Positions 62,397-64,000 of a DNA stretch of 64,000 nucleotides are shown here, one piece after another (the first letter of the stretch is position 1; the number at the start of each line of letters is the position of its first letter). The stretch lies in contig JAOZIH010000007.1 of assembly GCA_026014545.1 (NCBI GenBank), positions 1-64,000 of the forward strand. Direction: 5' to 3'. The DNA comes from Candidatus Bathyarchaeota archaeon (GTDB lineage Archaea; Thermoproteota; Bathyarchaeia; Bathyarchaeales; Bathycorpusculaceae). The position numbers and the translations under genes were made by a program. Below the pieces are notes generated by a model. It was given only the letters and a program-made list of their open reading frames with translations. It was not told the origin of the DNA and did no database searches.

Positions 62397-62670
62397 AGTA
62401 GCATAGTTTCATGAAAATTCTTTGTTTCCCACTGCTTTCTCTAGCAAGTTTTCAACCAAGTTGTAATAGATAAAAATTGTGATGGAAGCCTTCTCCTTTC
62501 TTTCACCTTCCGGTTGAAATAGCATTATTATGAAATCTTATAAAACGTTTGTGTCAGCAGCGGCATATATCATTTTACGCAATATTTCTGATGTTACTGG
62601 TATGTCTGCTTTTGAAACTTTGCTTTTTAATGCTAACCGTTCCACAACTAAAATTGGAGGAGGAAAGCGG

Positions 62671-62796
62671 ATGTTCGAGAACGCATTCAGCAACGCTGTT
62701 TCAATGCTGCTGCTATTGTTAGGGATCTCAATAGCTTTTATCTTCCTTTCAGGTTACTTGTGGAGCCGCGACCGAAAAAGAATCTTGCTGGAATAG
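62671..62796 (+). CDS. 41-residue single-span membrane protein
   Basis: ATG 62671 is preceded by GGAGGAGG at good distance, stronger than any signal at an in-frame ATG 47 codons upstream. The product has one membrane helix (about 10-30, SNAVSMLLLLLGISIAFIFLSGYLW) and a basic tail RDRKR. Function unknown. Small proteins of this type are often missed by gene finders. Confidence 0.6.
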   Translation: MFENAFSNAVSMLLLLLGISIAFIFLSGYLWSRDRKRILLE

Positions 62797-62947
62797 GCAA
62801 AATTGTTTGTTGGATTTTTAAAAACTTTGTAACTGAATCTGCCTATTGTAGTTAATCCCGCTCCTTTTTGATTAAACATGGCAATGAAGTGGCGGAAACC
62901 TTTTTTTTAACAACACGCATAATCAACACTTAAGGAGTTGCAGCAAA

Positions 62948-63124
62948 ATGAGTAAGAAAGGCGATAAGCATCATATTGAAGAGTTAAAAGAGATGATTCA
63001 AGAAAAGAAGCCTGATGAACCAGTAGAGAAGGTGCTTGTTAAATTCTGTGAACGGCATGGCGTATCGATGGACACATGCCGAGTATACTACAAACGTTTG
63101 GTTAAAGAAGGAAAAGTAGAATAA
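62948..63124 (+). CDS. 58-residue basic HTH-like protein
   Basis: ATG at 62948, with AAGGAG about 10 bases upstream. The product is charged, and its second half (VEKVLVKFCERHGVSMDTCRVYYKRLVKEGKVE) has a helix-turn-helix rhythm with a recognition-helix-like RVYYKRLVKEG. DNA binding is a guess. A reverse-strand open frame over the same DNA has no supporting features. Confidence 0.65.
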   Translation: MSKKGDKHHIEELKEMIQEKKPDEPVEKVLVKFCERHGVSMDTCRVYYKRLVKEGKVE

Positions 63125-63268
63125 CTTATTCCGCCATTCTCTATCTTTTTCGTTCAATTTTTCCCGCAATACTTCCGAATCATAGCTGGAAACTGAGAGA
63201 CATATTTTTTAAACTGGCCGTGGCATTATATGAGGCTAATGTTAGCATAACATGTACGGGCTGAACTG

Positions 63269-64000
63269 TTGAAAAATAAATACTGGCTACCTATAGTTCT
63301 CGTCTCTTTGCTAATTGTTTCACTTTTCTTAGTATCTAGGCTTTTTGATGACCCTGCCTTAAACATTTTTGTAGGTGTCGATGTTGCCTACGACAACGTT
63401 GAAGAGCTCAAGCAGCTTGTTGACAAAATAAGCTCTTACACTAACACTATCGTAATAGGAAGCACAGGAATAACCCATAATTTCACTAAGCTTAACGATG
63501 TTTGCCAATACCTCTACAATAAAAGCATGTATTTCATGATTTACGCTCACCCCATAAACGACCCAGAAGTGCTTAATGTCCAGCGGCAGTGGGTGCTTGA
63601 CGCTAAACCCAAATGGGGTGAACATTTTTTGGGCTTATATGCCTATGATGAACCCGCAGGGCGCCAATTAGATAATGCCACACTAAAAGCGGTAGACGAT
63701 TCTAATTGGTATGTAGATAATTGGACGGATGCAGCAAACAAATACATTACAAACATGAACCTCATTCTCAATGTTTCAATTCAGGAACATATGGGCGGGC
63801 TGCATTTACCACTATTCACCTCAGATTACGCCCTTTATTGGTTTGACTACAAGGCAGGTTATGATGTGGTTTTTGCAGAGTTTGGCTGGAACTACAGCCG
63901 ACACATAAATGTGGCACTATGCAGAGGCGCAACGACTGTTCAAAACAAAGACTGGGGTGTAATGATCACTTGGACATACACTGCTCCGCCTTACCTTGAA
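63269..64000 (+). CDS. Secreted protein, TIM-barrel-like (3' end outside the window)
   Basis: TTG start at 63269; 244 codons are visible without a stop before the window ends. Signal/anchor helix KNKYWLPIVLVSLLIVSLFLVS, then LNIFVGVDVAYDNVEELKQLVDKISSYTNTIVIGSTGITHN, MYFMIYAHP, WGEHFLGLYAYDEPAGRQLD and VVFAEFGWNYSRHINVALCRGAA. The alternation of strands and helices, and acidic residues at strand ends (YDEP, AEFGW), recall glycoside-hydrolase-like barrels, but no family was identified. TATA-like ATATTTTTTAAA near 63203. Confidence 0.7.
   Translation, partial: MKNKYWLPIVLVSLLIVSLFLVSRLFDDPALNIFVGVDVAYDNVEELKQLVDKISSYTNTIVIGSTGITHNFTKLNDVCQYLYNKSMYFMIYAHPINDPEVLNVQRQWVLDAKPKWGEHFLGLYAYDEPAGRQLDNATLKAVDDSNWYVDNWTDAANKYITNMNLILNVSIQEHMGGLHLPLFTSDYALYWFDYKAGYDVVFAEFGWNYSRHINVALCRGATTVQNKDWGVMITWTYTAPPYLE

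Noticed and set aside
62984-63169. 61-codon minus-strand open frame
   Set aside because: Opposite the 58-residue HTH-like gene, which has an SD and protein-like composition; the reverse frame is low-complexity.
55523-64000. Region considered as an integrated element or defence island
   Set aside because: No integrase, transposase, attachment repeat or tRNA boundary; only one defence-type gene is present.

Overview
The window is archaeal DNA of moderate GC content. Evidence: SD sequences of the GGAGGTGA type and TTTAWATA-type promoters; a PheS/PheT pair of archaeal form; type II methionine aminopeptidase; EF-1alpha; archaeal S12 and S7; an XPF-type nuclease; a tRNA-Trp with BHB introns; a full archaellum locus; and a bacterial-type FtsZ. 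The combination, with many zinc ribbons and secreted beta-propeller proteins, suggests Candidatus Bathyarchaeia or a close TACK relative. That placement is inference; no 16S rRNA gene is present. No mobile element, integrase or CRISPR array was seen.

Layout. 1-6.8 kb: tRNA-Thr and a complete trpEGDCFBA operon on the minus strand. Its promoter carries TRP-box-like hexamers, and trpE has no ordinary start codon. 6.8-19.3 kb: housekeeping genes (CutA, a wHTH-DUF5752 protein, TrmO, tRNA-Lys, PheT/PheS, an ABC-2 exporter, TrpRS, a flavin reductase-like protein, Map, a zinc-ribbon membrane protein, a DUF1512 protein, and a lone 5S rRNA). 19.5-19.7 kb: tRNA-Trp with two introns, the first having the look of a C/D box methylation guide. 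20-23.6 kb: two exported surface proteins, one with a caspase/gingipain-like His/Cys domain. 23.8-29.2 kb: a minus-strand run of P-type ATPase, HprK-like P-loop protein and short alpha-glucan phosphorylase. 29.5-34.4 kb: a heliorhodopsin facing a DUF523-DUF1722 protein, then DJ-1/PfpI, tRNA-Pro, a membrane/exported protein pair and an ERCC4 nuclease. 34.5-38.7 kb: a secreted zinc metalloprotease, a membrane-anchored HTH regulator and an FG-GAP surface protein. 39-43.7 kb: EF-1alpha, a small zinc protein, a DRG-type GTPase, S7 and S12.

43.9-54 kb is a self-contained motility region. It holds a TrmB-like regulator, four archaellins arranged as a duplicated two-gene module, and arlJ, I, H, G/F and CDE. 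A 20-bp element is shared by the regulator promoter and three archaellum promoters. It sits just upstream of a TATA-like box in front of the archaellum genes but over the expected transcription start of the regulator. This arrangement suggests activation of motility together with autorepression. One archaellin has a zinc ribbon inside an unusually long prepilin leader.

54.2-64 kb: ftsZ (divergent from the archaellum operon), an 1889-residue DUF4011-helicase-nuclease-DUF3320 protein of a type linked to antiviral defence, a DUF362 ferredoxin protein, two very small genes, and a secreted protein cut off by the window end.

The observations I rate highest are the shared archaellum operator, the heliorhodopsin next to DUF523-DUF1722, the two-intron tRNA-Trp with guide-like complementarity to nucleotides 39 and 32-37, the zinc-ribbon archaellin leader, and the giant helicase-nuclease.
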